From Moritella sp. (GTDB lineage: Bacteria > Pseudomonadota > Gammaproteobacteria > Enterobacterales > Moritellaceae), in NCBI RefSeq assembly GCF_013215705.1, contig NZ_JABSQR010000034.1, positions 1 through 56,318 of the forward strand: 56,318 bases of DNA. The letters are read 5' to 3'. Below, piece after piece: positions 27,498-37,208 of the stretch. Positions within the stretch are counted from its first letter, which is position 1, and the number at the start of each line of letters is the position of its first letter. The position numbers and the translations under genes were made by a program. The notes under the pieces are model-generated. The model saw nothing but the letters and a program-made list of their open reading frames with translations, did no database searches and was not told the DNA's origin.

Positions 27498-29276
27498 ATG
27501 ACAAACCGACTGCCTCAGAAAACCTTTTCGACTATATCGACGCTCAACGATCTTGCGAAGTTGGCAAACTATTCCCTCATGGACACGCTCAACTGTGATC
27601 CTGATGCGACAGAAAACGGTGCCGACCACGCGCCGCGACAAGTCTTCACGGGCCATTATGTCCCCGTCAATCCTACTCCAATCAAAGACCCAGAGTATGT
27701 AGCGCACAGCAAAAACTTTTTTTCCGAGCTTGGCTTCGCCGACAGTATGGCAGAGACCTCTGACTTCGTCCGCATGTTCTCCGGCGACATTTCTCAGGTC
27801 CCAGAGCCGATACGCAAGGTCGGTTGGGCGAGTGGGTACGCACTTTCCATCTACGGCACTGAATACATCCAGCAGTGCCCGTTTCAAACCGGTAATGGAT
27901 ATGGAGACGGTCGTGCAATTTCTGTGCTTGAGGCCGTCATCAACGGTCGACGCTGGGAAATGCAGCTGAAAGGTGGCGGCCGCACGCCATATTGCCGCGG
28001 CGCGGACGGTCGCGCGGTCTTGCGGTCTAGTATCCGCGAGTTCTTGGCTCAGGAGCACATGCACGCACTGGGTGTGCCCACATCACGGTCTTTGAGTTTG
28101 TACGTTTCAAAAACTGAGAAGGTGAAGCGACCGTGGTACTCGGAGGGCTCGCGCTCGGAGAATCCCGACATGCTTATATCTGAAGCCGTCGCCATCTCGA
28201 CACGTGTCGCACCGTCGTTCATCCGCGTCGGCCAACTCGAACTTTTCGCTCGCCGTACCCGTAAGAACGAAAACCTGAAAGCGATGGAAGAACTCGAGAA
28301 GATTGTGCTGCACTTGATTGATCGTGAGTACGCTGACGTTGTCGATAGGCAACTCACCACCCCAGAAAAAGTGGTGTTGCTGGCGCGCGAGTTTCGCAGC
28401 CGTCTCACGTCACTGATGGCCAACTGGATCCGCGTCGGATTTTGCCAGGGTAACTTCAACAGCGACAACTGCGCAGTCGGTGGCTTTACACTTGATTATG
28501 GTCCCTTCGGTTTTTGCGATGTGTTTAACCCGTATTATCAGCCTTGGACAGGTGGCGGTCGTCACTTTTCGTTCATGAACCAACCAAGCGCAGCGCAAAG
28601 AAACTTCGGCATGTTTTGTTCGGCGTTGCGGCCGTTGCTGACGTCGCATCAGGACTATTTGCAAGAGCTCGACGAGATTCAAAGTGGATTTTCGAAAGTA
28701 ATGCACACGCAAATGGAAGAGATGTGGGCTGCCAAGCTGGGTCTTAGCACGTTAAACACCGCGTCTCACAAGGCACTTTGCAACGTACTGCTCAGCGAGC
28801 TAGAAACACTCATGATGCAAACGCCTGTCGATTACACTATTTTCTTCCGAGAGCTGTCGTCGATACCCGACGACATTGGCCCACTCAAGAAAAGCTTTTA
28901 CGATAGCTTATACAATAATAGGGCGCATGACTCTGACCCCGAAAAGAGGGATAAGCGCTGGGCGCAGTGGCTCGCAAACTGGAAAATGCTCCTCAACAGC
29001 GCCTGTGACGTGAATGCGACTTCGCCCCGAACCCGTGAGGAAATATCGAGGCAGATGAAGCTCGTCAACCCAAAATACATTTTGCGAGAGTGGTTTGTTA
29101 TGCCGGCTTATCAGCAAGCAACTGCGGGAAATTACTCTCTAATTCGAGAGCTGCAGGACGTGATGACACAGCCATATGCAGAGCAGTCGAAGGACGTGGA
29201 GGATAAATACTATAGGTTGACACCGACTGAGTTCTTTGAGGTGGGTGGATTGTCCCATCTTAGTTGCTCGTCGTGA
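27498..29276 (+). CDS. selO: SelO-like protein adenylyltransferase (YdiU), foreign composition
   Basis: Pseudokinase-fold enzyme of the SelO/YdiU (UPF0061) family; E. coli and human members transfer AMP to hydroxyl side chains of proteins. The 592-residue protein has GYGDGRA (134-140), [12 protein letters not shown] (156-167), NSDN (321-324) and DYGPFGF (333-339), the flipped-nucleotide and metal sites. It ends SCSS, the place where eukaryotic SelO proteins have selenocysteine before SS. The gene is strikingly richer in G+C than its neighbours (runs such as ggcggccgcac and gccgcggcgcggac near 27975-28010), uses different codons, and has no recognisable Shine-Dalgarno. This points to recent acquisition. 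The central motif QGNF-NSDN differs from the usual HGVMNTDN. Confidence 0.87.
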   Translation: MTNRLPQKTFSTISTLNDLAKLANYSLMDTLNCDPDATENGADHAPRQVFTGHYVPVNPTPIKDPEYVAHSKNFFSELGFADSMAETSDFVRMFSGDISQVPEPIRKVGWASGYALSIYGTEYIQQCPFQTGNGYGDGRAISVLEAVINGRRWEMQLKGGGRTPYCRGADGRAVLRSSIREFLAQEHMHALGVPTSRSLSLYVSKTEKVKRPWYSEGSRSENPDMLISEAVAISTRVAPSFIRVGQLELFARRTRKNENLKAMEELEKIVLHLIDREYADVVDRQLTTPEKVVLLAREFRSRLTSLMANWIRVGFCQGNFNSDNCAVGGFTLDYGPFGFCDVFNPYYQPWTGGGRHFSFMNQPSAAQRNFGMFCSALRPLLTSHQDYLQELDEIQSGFSKVMHTQMEEMWAAKLGLSTLNTASHKALCNVLLSELETLMMQTPVDYTIFFRELSSIPDDIGPLKKSFYDSLYNNRAHDSDPEKRDKRWAQWLANWKMLLNSACDVNATSPRTREEISRQMKLVNPKYILREWFVMPAYQQATAGNYSLIRELQDVMTQPYAEQSKDVEDKYYRLTPTEFFEVGGLSHLSCSS

Positions 29277-29366
29277 TTCTTTGAACTTAAAAAAGTAATG
29301 CCAGAAACAACTTAATAGTGAACGCGGCGTTCAGTAACGCGAATCATATCCTTTAAGCCCTAACTC

Positions 29367-29394
29367 TAAGCCATTGTTGTCCATCAATGGCTTA
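29367..29394. repeat. Stem-loop between selO and the helicase gene
   Basis: A perfect 10-bp stem (taagccattg/caatggctta) with an 8-nt loop lies in the 172-bp gap between the convergent genes. It has no T tract, so termination is uncertain. Confidence 0.5.
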
Positions 29395-29448
29395 GGAAGC
29401 CGAAACTGCCTCAAAGTGGCTTGGAGTCGTAACTCAGACTCGATATTC

Positions 29449-30642
29449 TTACCTTCTATTTCTTTTTTTAACCTTTTTTTTGACTTTTTTAGGCGCTTTT
29501 GAAAACTCTTTATGGAAAGGCTGTTCTGTAACAACAGGAATGGCTTGCCCTATGATCTTTTCAATATTATTTAATAGCGTTATATCATTTTCTACAGCAA
29601 ATGAAATGGCCATTCCACTTTTCCCGGCACGAGCAGTTCGTCCTATACGGTGTATGTAGTTTCTTGGATCTTCAGGAAGGTTATAGTTAATGACTAAAGT
29701 AATATTATCAACATCAATTCCACGAGCAGCAACATCAGTTGCAACTAATACGCTCAAATTAGAATCTTTAAAGTTTTGTAACGCTTCTTCCCTAACTGCT
29801 TGTGTTTTACCACTGTGAAGGCTAGCGGCAGTGATTGATGCTTCTTCTAGTGCTTGAACAATGATGTCAGCGCCAGGCTTTGTTTTACAAAAGATGAGCA
29901 CTTTTTCATAGTTAGTTTCTTTCAGGATATTAAATAGCAAAGGTACTTTATTCGATTTTTCAAGATGGTATATACTTTGATTAATCAGATCGATAGTAAC
30001 CGTTTCCGCCGTAATTTGAATTTTTGTCGGGTCCGTTAATATGGCGTCTGCAAGTATCTCTATTTCAGCAGGCATAGTAGCTGAGAACAATAGTGTTTGT
30101 CGGTGCTTTGGCAGTTTAGATATGATGCGTTGAACATCCTTAAAGAACCCCATATCAAGCATTGTATCTGCTTCATCTAATACAAAAACTTCTAACGCCT
30201 TAAAATTTATATCGCCGGTTTTAATTAAATCCAATAACCGGCCAGGGGTGGCCACTAAAATATCAAGTCCAAGTGCGATAGAGTCAACTTGATCTTGTCT
30301 TCCTACACCACCATAAACCACCTTAGTTTTAAGCCCTAAACCATCAGCGTAGTCATCAATGTTTTGCATTATTTGTGAGGCAAGCTCTCTCGTGGGCGTT
30401 AGTATGAGCGAACGCGTGCTCTTAGCGTTGATATCTATTTTATTTTGCCCAAAATTATTGATAATAGGCAATGAAAAGGCCGCAGTTTTTCCTGTTCCCG
30501 TTTGCGCTATACCAAGAAGATCATTCCCATTAATAAGAACTGGGATACATTCTTTTTGGATCGGTGTGGGCTGTTTATAGCCTTTAAGACTAACGCGGTC
30601 AATAATTGACTCTAAAAGTGAAAATTCTTTAAACTCTGACAT
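29449..30642 (-). CDS. DEAD-box RNA helicase (RhlE-like)
   Basis: ATP-dependent RNA helicase of 397 residues. The Q motif PTPIQ (25-29), Walker A AQTGTGKT (46-53), PTRELA, TPGRLL, DEAD (155-158), SAT (186-188), the ARGIDVD block and HRIGRTARAG are all present. A short basic tail (APKKVKKKVKKRNRR) probably contacts RNA. The family member is closest in feel to RhlE/DbpA-size helicases, without a dedicated C-terminal RNA-binding domain. The frame is open from 30666, but a gagg box precedes the ATG at 30642, which I choose. Monocistronic. Confidence 0.9.
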   Translation of the reverse strand: MSEFKEFSLLESIIDRVSLKGYKQPTPIQKECIPVLINGNDLLGIAQTGTGKTAAFSLPIINNFGQNKIDINAKSTRSLILTPTRELASQIMQNIDDYADGLGLKTKVVYGGVGRQDQVDSIALGLDILVATPGRLLDLIKTGDINFKALEVFVLDEADTMLDMGFFKDVQRIISKLPKHRQTLLFSATMPAEIEILADAILTDPTKIQITAETVTIDLINQSIYHLEKSNKVPLLFNILKETNYEKVLIFCKTKPGADIIVQALEEASITAASLHSGKTQAVREEALQNFKDSNLSVLVATDVAARGIDVDNITLVINYNLPEDPRNYIHRIGRTARAGKSGMAISFAVENDITLLNNIEKIIGQAIPVVTEQPFHKEFSKAPKKVKKKVKKRNRR

Positions 30643-30977
30643 GCTGCCTCGGTATTCTTTAATCAATAGCCTATTATTCTAACAGAATGCTTTAACATAT
30701 TTAAGACGTATTCAAGGTGGCTTTTCTGACAAATTCCCACAAAACATCTCACAAAAATAGTTCAGTAATCAAGTGTTTTGACTCCTTGTAATTCGCCTTT
30801 ATTTTTCGTTCACTGCAGATTTTTTAAGGGATTAGATAATTAAAAAATGGATGTATTGACAGTAAGCCTTATTAGAGCAAAGCATGTAGATTGGATTAAA
30901 TAATTATCAATCACTTGAATAAATCAGGAATACTAAATACACTGTCATAATATACAGTGTATTTAGGGGATTGGCTC
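30643..30977. other. Divergent intergenic region, 335 bp
   Basis: AT-rich, with no gene seen. It must contain the helicase promoter (minus) and the yebG promoter (plus). The only strong signal is the LexA box at 942-957 of this kilobase, listed separately. Confidence 0.6.
30942..30957. promoter_or_regulatory. LexA (SOS) box of yebG
   Basis: CTGT-cataatat-ACAG matches the gammaproteobacterial CTGT-N8-ACAG consensus exactly. It lies inside a longer 12-bp-arm palindrome (taaatacactgt/acagtgtattta), 21 bp before the yebG start. E. coli yebG is a known LexA target, so regulation by DNA damage is well supported. Confidence 0.9.
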
Positions 30978-31289
30978 ATGGCCGTAATAGTAAAGTATGT
31001 AGTTGAACGAAATGGTGTGGAAAAAATGACGTCTACAAGTAAAAAAGAAGCTGATACATACGACAAAATGTTAGATGTAGCCGATGGTCTTACTGACCTG
31101 ATTAGTTCATCATCACTTGATATTGATGATCGCCTTACTGAAGAATTATCATTATATCTGGCACAAAACAGTGCATCACTACAGATAATATTGAAGGGTG
31201 GTAAATTAAAAACGCCTGAAGAGAGCAAAGAAAAGACACCAAAAGCGAAAAAGGCGTCAAAAAGCGCGGTAGAAAAAGAACCAGCTTAA
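30978..31289 (+). CDS. yebG: SOS-induced protein YebG
   Basis: Small DNA-damage-inducible protein of unsettled function; 103 residues from the ATG at 30978 (MAVIVKYVVERNGVEKM). The start follows from homology with E. coli YebG (MAVEVKYVV...) and an agggga box; the frame is open seven codons earlier. The YebG domain covers about residues 1-75 (TSKKEADTYDKMLDVADGL), followed by a lysine/glutamate-rich tail. A LexA box sits in its promoter. Confidence 0.93.
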   Translation: MAVIVKYVVERNGVEKMTSTSKKEADTYDKMLDVADGLTDLISSSSLDIDDRLTEELSLYLAQNSASLQIILKGGKLKTPEESKEKTPKAKKASKSAVEKEPA

Positions 31290-31494
31290 TCTTTCATGCG
31301 GTTAAATATTGTTTATCAACGCATAAAAAACCACCAGAATAGTTATTTTTTAACACCTTGTAGGGTGAAGTTAACGGATTAAAGATAGCATTTAATTGCA
31401 ATCGCTCTATAATAGCGATAAATTTTATACATGCGATATAGCAAGATTACTGTTTTGTTATATCTGAACAATTAGAAGTAATTTAAGGTCATTC

Positions 31495-32127
31495 ATGGAA
31501 AACATTGAAAAGCTAAAAAATAGCAAAGAAGTTATCGCTTATTTGGTAGAAATATTCCCAAAATGTTTCAGCGCAAAGGGCGAAGCTAAACCGCTAAAAA
31601 TTGGCATTTTTCAAGATCTGGCTGAGCGTCTTAAAGAAGACTCTAAAGTTAGTAAAACGTTATTACGTACGGCTCTTCGTCAGTATACTGCAAGCTGGCG
31701 TTACCTTCACGGCGCTAAAAAGGATGCTGTACGAGTTGACTTAGATGGCAACGACGCAGGTGTTTTAGATGCTGAGCATATCGAGCATGCACAAAAAACA
31801 CTTGAAGAAAGTAAAACCAAATTCTTCGCTGAACGTAATAAGAAAAATGCAGAACAGAAGGCCAACGCTGAAAAGAAAAAGCCTGCTGTTAAAAGAGCGC
31901 CTAAAAAAGTAGTTAAAAAATCTGCACCTAAAGCGGATCAAAAACCTACGATTAAAGTTGAACGTCCAATAAATGAGTCGGAACTTAAATCAGGCCAATC
32001 TGTCAAAGTTGTAGTTGGTAAAGCACCGGTACAAGCAACTATCGTTGAAGTATCTAAAGATGGCGTTCAAGTTGAACTACTATCTGGACTTTCTCTAAAA
32101 GTAAAAAGAGAGCACCTTTTTGTATAA
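31495..32127 (+). CDS. proQ: RNA chaperone ProQ
   Basis: Global RNA-binding protein that stabilises structured sRNAs and mRNA 3' ends. The 210-residue protein has an N-terminal FinO/ProQ domain (about 5-120, with [13 protein letters not shown] and [15 protein letters not shown]), a basic linker rich in K, A and E (about 120-155), and a C-terminal Tudor-like domain (about 160-210, [21 protein letters not shown]). Slightly shorter than E. coli ProQ (232). It lies 113 bp upstream of prc as in E. coli, with a long RNA hairpin between the two. Confidence 0.95.
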   Translation: MENIEKLKNSKEVIAYLVEIFPKCFSAKGEAKPLKIGIFQDLAERLKEDSKVSKTLLRTALRQYTASWRYLHGAKKDAVRVDLDGNDAGVLDAEHIEHAQKTLEESKTKFFAERNKKNAEQKANAEKKKPAVKRAPKKVVKKSAPKADQKPTIKVERPINESELKSGQSVKVVVGKAPVQATIVEVSKDGVQVELLSGLSLKVKREHLFV

Positions 32128-32154
32128 AGCAATAAGCGTGTTCTAAATTTTTAG

Positions 32155-32201
32155 TAGTTGAGTGTTAGCTAAATATATGAAAATTAGCTAATACTTGACT
32201 A
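32155..32201 (+). promoter_or_regulatory. Long hairpin in the proQ-prc spacer
   Basis: In RNA, 32155-32172 pairs with 32184-32201 over all 18 positions (three G-U pairs) around an 11-nt loop. It is not followed by a real U tract. It could protect the proQ 3' end, act as a weak terminator/attenuator for prc, or bind ProQ itself, which favours 3' hairpins. The structure is seen; the role is inference. Confidence 0.6.
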
Positions 32202-32240
32202 TTATTAATTTAGCGTTACTTATTCTCAAAAGGATTTTTA

Positions 32241-34241
32241 ATGAAAAAAGTTTTAACACGAACTTTTATCAGTGCTTCGGTACTATTAGCCACTTATGCG
32301 CAAGCATTTGAACCCGCTATATCAATTCAAGAACTCCCTACATTAAAGCAAGAAGCTCAGCATTCTGAAGCAAGCAAACGTCTCGTTAATCTTTTCACGC
32401 GCTCTCACTATAAATCGGTTGATTTTGATAACGCTTTTGCGGTTGAAGTTTTTGATCGTTATTTAAAACAGCTTGATGCTTATCGTACAATCTTTTTGCA
32501 GAGTGATATAGATAGCTTTAATAAGTATGCGCTTTCGTTCAAAAACGATTTCCGTCAGGGTCGTCTTGCACCTGCTTATGATATTTATACGGTTGGCTTA
32601 CAACGTCGTTATGAACGCTTTGCTTTTGCATTATCCTTACTTGACACTGAAATTAAATTCGATACAGATGACGAATATTATTTCGATACATCTGAATCAG
32701 AATGGGCTAAAACGACAGCACAACTTGATGAACTATGGCGTCAGAAGGTTAAATATGAAGCTCTTAATTTAAAGTTAACCGGTAAAGACTGGCCTGAGAT
32801 CAAAAAATTACTGCATAAGCGTTATGATACTGCAATCAAACGGTTAAAACAGACACAAAGTGAAGATGTTTTCCAAACATTGATGAACTCGTATGCTCGG
32901 AGCATCGAGCCGCACACGTCCTATTTATCACCACGTAATGCTGATCGTTTCAAAACAGAAATGAACCTTTCTTTAGAAGGTATTGGTGCTGTACTGCAAA
33001 CTATTGATGATTACACCGTGATCCGCTCTTTAGTCGCTGGTGGACCGGCTGACGCAACAAAACAATTAAAAGCTGAAGATAAAATTGTTGGTGTTGCACA
33101 AGACGATCAAACAATTGTTGATATTGTCGGTTGGCGTCTAGATGATGTCGTTGATAAGATTAAGGGTCCCAAAGGCACCAAAGTCCGTCTTGAGATTGTG
33201 CGCGGTGAAGGTGCAAGTGCCAAGCACAAAATTGTGGAAATCATTCGAGACAAAGTACGTCTAGAAGACCGAGCTGCAAAATCAAAAGTTATCGATGTTG
33301 ATGGCGAGAAGGTTGGTGTTATCGAAATTCCAAGCTTCTACGATGGTCTAACTAAAAATGTGCTCACTGAATTAACTAAGCTAAACAAAGACCATGTGAG
33401 TTCTATTATTGTCGATTTACGTGATAATGGTGGCGGCGCTTTAAAAGAAGCAAACTTGCTTTCAGGATTATTCTTTGATTCAGGCCCAACGGTTCAAGTG
33501 CGTGATGCCAGAGATAAGGTTAATGTATTAGAAGACCGCGATGGTAAAACTTACTACGCTGGCCCGCTTGTCGTATTAGTTAACCGTTATAGTGCTTCTG
33601 CATCTGAAATTTTTGCCGCGGCATTACAAGATTATGGTCGTGCATTAGTTGTTGGTGAACAAACATTTGGTAAAGGTACTGTGCAGCAACATAGAACCTT
33701 AGCACGTTTATATGATCTATATGACAAACCTATTGGTAGTGTGCAGTATACGATTTCTAAATTTTATCGTATTAATGGTGGTAGTACTCAGCTACGTGGT
33801 GTACTGCCTGATATTACCTTCCCATCGGCTGTAAAACCAGAAGATACGGGTGAATCAATAGAAGATAATGCACTGGCTTGGGATCAAATCCGTAAGGCTA
33901 GTTACCAGCAATCACTGGCTCTGCAATCCTCACTTAATACGTTGACACTAAAGCATGATAAACGTGTTGCAGTAAACCCTGAATTTAGTTATATCCAAGA
34001 AGATATTATTAAATATAAACAAGAACTTGATGTCAAAACTATTTCTTTAAAAGAATCTGTGCGTATTAAAGAGCGTGAAAATAACGAAGCGATTCGTTTA
34101 AATCGTTTAAATGAACGCTTAGAACGTAAAGAATTACCTACGGTAAAATCATTAGATGACAAACCTGAAGATTTTGAATTTGATGATGCATTCCTGTTAG
34201 AAACAGCCAACATAGCCATTGATTTAAGCAAATCTAGCTAA
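32241..34241 (+). CDS. prc: Tail-specific periplasmic protease Prc
   Basis: C-terminal-processing serine protease that trims or degrades periplasmic proteins such as PBP3 and cell-wall hydrolases. Of 666 residues, about 1-22 form a signal peptide (ends ATYAQAFEP). A PDZ domain (about 240-325, LEGIGAVLQTIDDYTVI...) precedes the S41 peptidase domain with the Ser/Lys dyad S453 (NRYSASASEIF) and K478 (GEQTFGKGTVQQ). A C-terminal DUF3340-type region follows. It is downstream of proQ as in enterobacteria. A strong terminator follows. Confidence 0.96.
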   Translation: MKKVLTRTFISASVLLATYAQAFEPAISIQELPTLKQEAQHSEASKRLVNLFTRSHYKSVDFDNAFAVEVFDRYLKQLDAYRTIFLQSDIDSFNKYALSFKNDFRQGRLAPAYDIYTVGLQRRYERFAFALSLLDTEIKFDTDDEYYFDTSESEWAKTTAQLDELWRQKVKYEALNLKLTGKDWPEIKKLLHKRYDTAIKRLKQTQSEDVFQTLMNSYARSIEPHTSYLSPRNADRFKTEMNLSLEGIGAVLQTIDDYTVIRSLVAGGPADATKQLKAEDKIVGVAQDDQTIVDIVGWRLDDVVDKIKGPKGTKVRLEIVRGEGASAKHKIVEIIRDKVRLEDRAAKSKVIDVDGEKVGVIEIPSFYDGLTKNVLTELTKLNKDHVSSIIVDLRDNGGGALKEANLLSGLFFDSGPTVQVRDARDKVNVLEDRDGKTYYAGPLVVLVNRYSASASEIFAAALQDYGRALVVGEQTFGKGTVQQHRTLARLYDLYDKPIGSVQYTISKFYRINGGSTQLRGVLPDITFPSAVKPEDTGESIEDNALAWDQIRKASYQQSLALQSSLNTLTLKHDKRVAVNPEFSYIQEDIIKYKQELDVKTISLKESVRIKERENNEAIRLNRLNERLERKELPTVKSLDDKPEDFEFDDAFLLETANIAIDLSKSS

Positions 34242-34262
34242 ACCACTTCTATTTTTACTCCA

Positions 34263-34289
34263 AGTGCAGCAGGATGCTGCACTTTTTTT
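34263..34289 (+). terminator. Terminator of prc
   Basis: The 9-bp stem agtgcagca/tgctgcact with a gga loop is followed by seven T residues. Confidence 0.95.
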
Positions 34290-34331
34290 CTTTATTTTAC
34301 GTCTCTATCCATCGATAGATTAGGACTATAA

Positions 34332-36944
34332 ATGACAATTACGCCTAATGCTAAGCATTTAAAAGACTATACAGCACCAAATTATTTTATTGATAATATC
34401 GATCTCGACTTTAATCTTGATGATTGTAAAACTAAAGTTGTTGCTATTAATAAAGTACGTCGTAGTGGTAGCCATAATGATCCGCTTATATTAGATGGTG
34501 TTGACCTAACTTTACTGGCCGTTTCTATCGATGGTCATCAAATTGATAATTACTTAGTTAAAGATAACCAACTGATCATCTCTGACTTACCTTCTGAATG
34601 TGTATTAATCATTGAGACCGAGATTAACCCTTTAGAAAACACCAGTTTAGAAGGGCTCTATAAATCAGCTGATGCATTCTGTACACAATGTGAGTCTGAA
34701 GGTTTCCGTAAAATTACTTATTATCTCGACCGTCCAGATGTGCTGGCTGTTTTTAGCACCAAGATCACGGCTGATAAAGCGGCATTCCCATATTTATTAT
34801 CGAATGGTAACTGCGTTGATCGTGGTGAATTAGATAACGGCCGTCATTGGGTACAATGGCGTGATCCTTATCCGAAACCTGCGTATCTGTTTGCTTTGGT
34901 GGCGGGCGACTTTGATGTACTAAGCGATAATTACATGACGACGTCTGGCCGTGATGTGAAGCTAGAATTGTTTGTTGATAAGGGCAACTTATCACGTGGT
35001 CATCATGCAATTGAATCACTGAAAAAGTCAATGAAGTGGGATGAAGATCGTTTCGGTTTAGAATACGATCTGGATGTCTACATGATTGTTGCGGTTGACT
35101 TCTTTAACATGGGCGCAATGGAAAATAAAGGCCTGAACGTATTCAATTCTAAGTATGTATTAGCGGATGCGGCAAGTGCTACTGACGTTGATTACTTAGG
35201 TATTGAAGCGGTAATTGGTCATGAATATTTCCATAACTGGACGGGTAATCGCATTACTTGTCGAGATTGGTTCCAGTTAAGCCTTAAAGAAGGCTTAACT
35301 GTATTCAGGGATCAAGAATTTAGTTCTGATCTTGGGTCTCGTGCCGTTAATCGTATTCAAAACGTTAAAGTGTTACGTTCTGCACAATTCCCTGAAGATG
35401 CTGGCCCGATGGCACACCCAATTCGTCCGGCCTCAGTCATTGAAATGAATAACTTTTATACTGCGACTGTGTATAATAAAGGTGCTGAAGTTATTCGTAT
35501 GATCCACACATTATTAGGCGAAGCTAATTTCCGTGCGGGTATGGATCTATACTTTAAACGCCATGACGGACAAGCGGTTACCTGCGATGATTTTGTAGCA
35601 TCCATGCAAGATGCATCAGGTATCGATCTAACACTCTTTAAGAATTGGTATTCGCAGTCCGGTACACCGCAAGTTACGGTTACTGATCATTACGATGCGA
35701 AAAATAACACTTATACCTTATCAATGCAGCAGCATACCCCAAGTACTGCTGACCAAAAGGTAAAGCAAGTACTGCATATCCCTGTTGATATTGAATTACT
35801 TGACGAGCAGGGCAACAACATTGCTTTAACCTGTGAAGGTAACCCTGTTCACCATGTATTGAACCTTATCGAAAAACAGCAAGACTTTGTATTTGATAAT
35901 GTCATGTCACCACCCGTACCAAGCTTGTTTAGAGAGTTCTCTGCGCCGATCAAGCTTAATTATGCTTATACCAATGAACAACTGGCGATGCTAATGGTGC
36001 ATGCAAGTAATGATTTTGCGCGTTGGGATGCTTCACAGTTATTAATTAATAAACATGTAATTGAAAATGTTGCCCGTGTTGGTGATAAGCAGGAACTGGA
36101 ATTGCCCGCAGCATTTGGTCAAGCTTTTCGTGACTTAGTTGATAATGAACAGTTAGACCCGGCTTTGAAAGCAGAGATGCTACAGTTTCCATCAACTAAT
36201 AGCTTGATGGGCTTGTTTGATGAGGTCGATGTTGATGCTTTGTTAACAGTAACTGGTTTTATTAAGTCTCAAATTGCCGTAAATGTAGCGCCAATATGTA
36301 GTGCTATTTATGCCAATATGCCAACACGATCTTATGAAATAGCGCATGATCATATAGCATTACGTTCATTAAAAAATGTATGTCTAGAGTATATTGCATT
36401 GGCGGATGTTACTGGTGTTAATGAATTGGTGTTAGGTCAATTTGAACAATCAGACAATATGACCGATACCATGGGCGCGATCAGTGCTGCCAATAAAGCC
36501 CAATTGCCTTGCTTTAAAACCATGATGTCTGCATTTGAAACTACTTGGTCGCATGACGGTTTAGTCATGGATAAATGGTTTGTGCAAATAGGCGTTAGTC
36601 CGAGTGAAAGCTGTCTGACGGTTGTCAAAGAAACCCTCGAACATGGTAGTTTTTCTTTAGCTAATCCGAATCGAACACGTTCATTAATAGGTAGTTTTTC
36701 TGCGCTTAACACTAAATCCTTTCATGCAATTGACGGTAGTGGTTATGTGTTTTTAACCGACATTCTGTGTAAACTAAATAGCAGTAACCCGCAAGTTGCA
36801 TCGCGATTAATCACGCCGCTTATTGAATTTAAGAAATTTGATTCAATACGCCAAGCATTAATGAAAGCGCAATTGATTAGACTCAGTAAAATTGATGCTT
36901 TAGCAGCCGATTTGTTTGAAAAAATAGATCGTGCTTTAGCTTAA
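34332..36944 (+). CDS. pepN: Aminopeptidase N
   Basis: Broad-specificity zinc aminopeptidase of the M1 family, cytosolic, the major aminopeptidase of gammaproteobacteria. The 870-residue protein has the exopeptidase motif GAMEN at 261-265 and the zinc site HEYFH at 297-301 with E320 (HEXXH-18-E), the same positions as in E. coli PepN. The last 550 residues form the helical DUF3458-type C-terminus. A Shine-Dalgarno (aggac) precedes the ATG. Monocistronic between two terminators. Confidence 0.96.
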   Translation: MTITPNAKHLKDYTAPNYFIDNIDLDFNLDDCKTKVVAINKVRRSGSHNDPLILDGVDLTLLAVSIDGHQIDNYLVKDNQLIISDLPSECVLIIETEINPLENTSLEGLYKSADAFCTQCESEGFRKITYYLDRPDVLAVFSTKITADKAAFPYLLSNGNCVDRGELDNGRHWVQWRDPYPKPAYLFALVAGDFDVLSDNYMTTSGRDVKLELFVDKGNLSRGHHAIESLKKSMKWDEDRFGLEYDLDVYMIVAVDFFNMGAMENKGLNVFNSKYVLADAASATDVDYLGIEAVIGHEYFHNWTGNRITCRDWFQLSLKEGLTVFRDQEFSSDLGSRAVNRIQNVKVLRSAQFPEDAGPMAHPIRPASVIEMNNFYTATVYNKGAEVIRMIHTLLGEANFRAGMDLYFKRHDGQAVTCDDFVASMQDASGIDLTLFKNWYSQSGTPQVTVTDHYDAKNNTYTLSMQQHTPSTADQKVKQVLHIPVDIELLDEQGNNIALTCEGNPVHHVLNLIEKQQDFVFDNVMSPPVPSLFREFSAPIKLNYAYTNEQLAMLMVHASNDFARWDASQLLINKHVIENVARVGDKQELELPAAFGQAFRDLVDNEQLDPALKAEMLQFPSTNSLMGLFDEVDVDALLTVTGFIKSQIAVNVAPICSAIYANMPTRSYEIAHDHIALRSLKNVCLEYIALADVTGVNELVLGQFEQSDNMTDTMGAISAANKAQLPCFKTMMSAFETTWSHDGLVMDKWFVQIGVSPSESCLTVVKETLEHGSFSLANPNRTRSLIGSFSALNTKSFHAIDGSGYVFLTDILCKLNSSNPQVASRLITPLIEFKKFDSIRQALMKAQLIRLSKIDALAADLFEKIDRALA

Positions 36945-36959
36945 CCTTTTCCACTAAAC

Positions 36960-36993
36960 AACAAATTTAACATTAAGTTAAACGTTTGTTTTT
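36960..36993 (+). terminator. Terminator of pepN
   Basis: The stem aacaaatttaac/gttaaa-cg-tttgtt (two-base bulge) is followed by TTTTT. A second hairpin, gtgggtat/atacccac at 37001-37037, lies just downstream. Confidence 0.7.
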
Positions 36994-37208
36994 ATAAAAA
37001 GTGGGTATTTCTAGCTATTTTGGCGACATATACCCACCTTTAGTAATTATTCAATGTTTTATTCTTAAAAACCTGCATTTATCTTTCTATCTTGTTGCCT
37101 CTGTAGCATTTTTATTACAAATATTAATGTTAGAATGCCCGCTTGAAATACCTCATAAGTTACTTTTTTAGCTAGACTTAATAAACCAAGATTTAAAGGA
37201 TTGCTAGT

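Noticed and set aside
27477-28747. Several long antisense ORFs over selO
   Set aside because: High GC lowers stop-codon frequency; the selO frame carries all family motifs, so these are shadows.
29277-29448. Integron attC site downstream of selO (as a cassette)
   Set aside because: There is a stem-loop and a gaacgcggcgttc palindrome, but no convincing pair of attC core boxes, no integrase, and no neighbouring cassettes.
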